Shown here one piece after another: positions 6,604 through 7,066 of a DNA stretch of 7,066 nucleotides (within the stretch, counting starts at the first letter, position 1; every line of letters begins with the position of its first letter). The stretch is from Bacteroidales bacterium (GTDB lineage Bacteria > Bacteroidota > Bacteroidia > Bacteroidales > UBA7960): positions 1-7,066 of the forward strand of contig PWHO01000041.1 in NCBI GenBank assembly GCA_003555385.1, read 5' to 3'. The translations under genes were made by a program, and so were the position numbers. The notes beneath the pieces are model-generated. The model saw only the letters and a list, made by a program, of their open reading frames with translations, was not told where the DNA came from and ran no database searches.

Positions 6604-7066
6604 CAGATGGCTTTCAAACGGTAAGCTGATGATCAGCGGAGAATACCTGGTCCTTTCAGGGGCCAGAGCCCTTGCCATGCCGGTCAGCTACCGGCAAACC
6701 CTCACCGTTGAAAAACGACCGGCCTCCCGGCCTGCATTGGACTGGCGCACACGGGTCAAAGGGAACAGCTGGATGCAAACCGGGTTCTCGCTTCCGGATC
6801 TGGAATCTGTAAACCAACCAGGAGAAGGGACGCAGGAGGTAGATTGGGCCCGGGGGGAAGAAAGAACCCAGGAAAAAGAAAGGACCCAGGGGAAAGAATG
6901 GGCCCAGGGGGAAGACGGGTCACAACAGAGATACGCACCACCACAACAAGAGAACAGATCCCGGAAAGAATCCGTACGCTTTGTGAGAAATGTATTGAGG
7001 GCTGCCAGGGAACTCAACCCGGATTTTCTTGCGGGCCAATACCATTGGGAAGCCGTCAGCGACATA
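6581..7066 (+). CDS. GHMP-family kinase, mevalonate-pathway type, N-terminal 162 residues
   Basis: Open reading frame that starts inside the reductase gene and runs off the window without a stop. The N-terminus SNGKLMISGEYLVLSGARALAMP (12-34) is the first strand-and-loop segment of GHMP kinases, with the GEY-VL-G-A-A motif of mevalonate and phosphomevalonate kinases. It most resembles the group called GYDIA-family GHMP kinase in Bacteroidota. RFVRNVLRAARELNPDFL (133-150) fits the following helix. The ATP-binding glycine-rich loop and the catalytic residues lie beyond the window, so the phosphorylated substrate (mevalonate or phosphomevalonate) cannot be fixed. ATG 6581 puts about eleven residues before SNGK, normal for the family; there is no Shine-Dalgarno, and translational coupling to the reductase through the 23-nt overlap is likely. 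Residues 83-118 form a hydrophilic hexapeptide repeat that I do not associate with this family. Confidence 0.82.
   Translation, partial: MPEKTTHSRWLSNGKLMISGEYLVLSGARALAMPVSYRQTLTVEKRPASRPALDWRTRVKGNSWMQTGFSLPDLESVNQPGEGTQEVDWARGEERTQEKERTQGKEWAQGEDGSQQRYAPPQQENRSRKESVRFVRNVLRAARELNPDFLAGQYHWEAVSDI
6827..6934 (+). repeat. In-frame 18-bp tandem repeat encoding a charged hexapeptide
   Basis: Six 18-bp units start at 6827, 6845, 6863, 6881, 6899 and 6917 and encode GTQEVD, WARGEE, RTQEKE, RTQGKE, WAQGED and GSQQRY. The four central units (6845-6916) are clearly alike in DNA, with ACCCAGG- or GCCCAGG-type cores followed by purines; the outer two are diverged. The period is exactly six codons, so the kinase frame is kept at any copy number. 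The consensus is roughly (W/R)-(A/T)-Q-G-(E/K)-E, hydrophilic and probably an exposed loop or extended helix. It is not the same sequence as the intergenic array at 4105-4247. Confidence 0.8.

Overview
The window holds six genes, all on the + strand, from two linked metabolic modules. Positions 1-2811 carry leucine-catabolic genes: a methylglutaconyl-CoA hydratase-type crotonase, then the biotin-bearing alpha subunit of an acyl-CoA (probably 3-methylcrotonyl-CoA) carboxylase. After a 146-nt AT-rich gap with a possible terminator and a small palindrome come an acyl-CoA dehydrogenase (2958-4109), a GC-rich minisatellite (4105-4247), and a mevalonate-pathway run: type 2 isopentenyl-diphosphate isomerase (4248-5246), class II HMG-CoA reductase (5257-6603) and the N-terminal part of a GHMP-family kinase that runs off the end (6581-7066).

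The organism is probably a member of the Bacteroidota. The kinase N-terminus resembles the mevalonate-pathway GHMP kinases of that phylum, type 2 isomerase and class II reductase occur together there, the intergenic DNA is AT-rich, and only one of the visible starts has a good Shine-Dalgarno sequence. Base composition is moderate (roughly half G+C), so this is not a typical low-GC flavobacterium. The assignment is inference from family resemblance.

The modules meet at one metabolite. Leucine is degraded through isovaleryl-CoA, 3-methylcrotonyl-CoA and 3-methylglutaconyl-CoA to HMG-CoA. The crotonase makes HMG-CoA and the reductase consumes it to make mevalonate. HMG-CoA lyase, which normally ends leucine breakdown, is not in the window, and neither are HMG-CoA synthase nor the carboxylase beta subunit. 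The layout is therefore compatible with leucine carbon feeding isoprenoid synthesis. Adjacency alone does not prove this, and missing genes may lie just outside.

The least expected structures are two unrelated short tandem repeats in the mevalonate half. One is a 21-22 bp array that supplies the dehydrogenase stop codon and fills the gap up to the isomerase start. The other is an in-frame 18-bp array that encodes a charged hexapeptide repeat inside the kinase.
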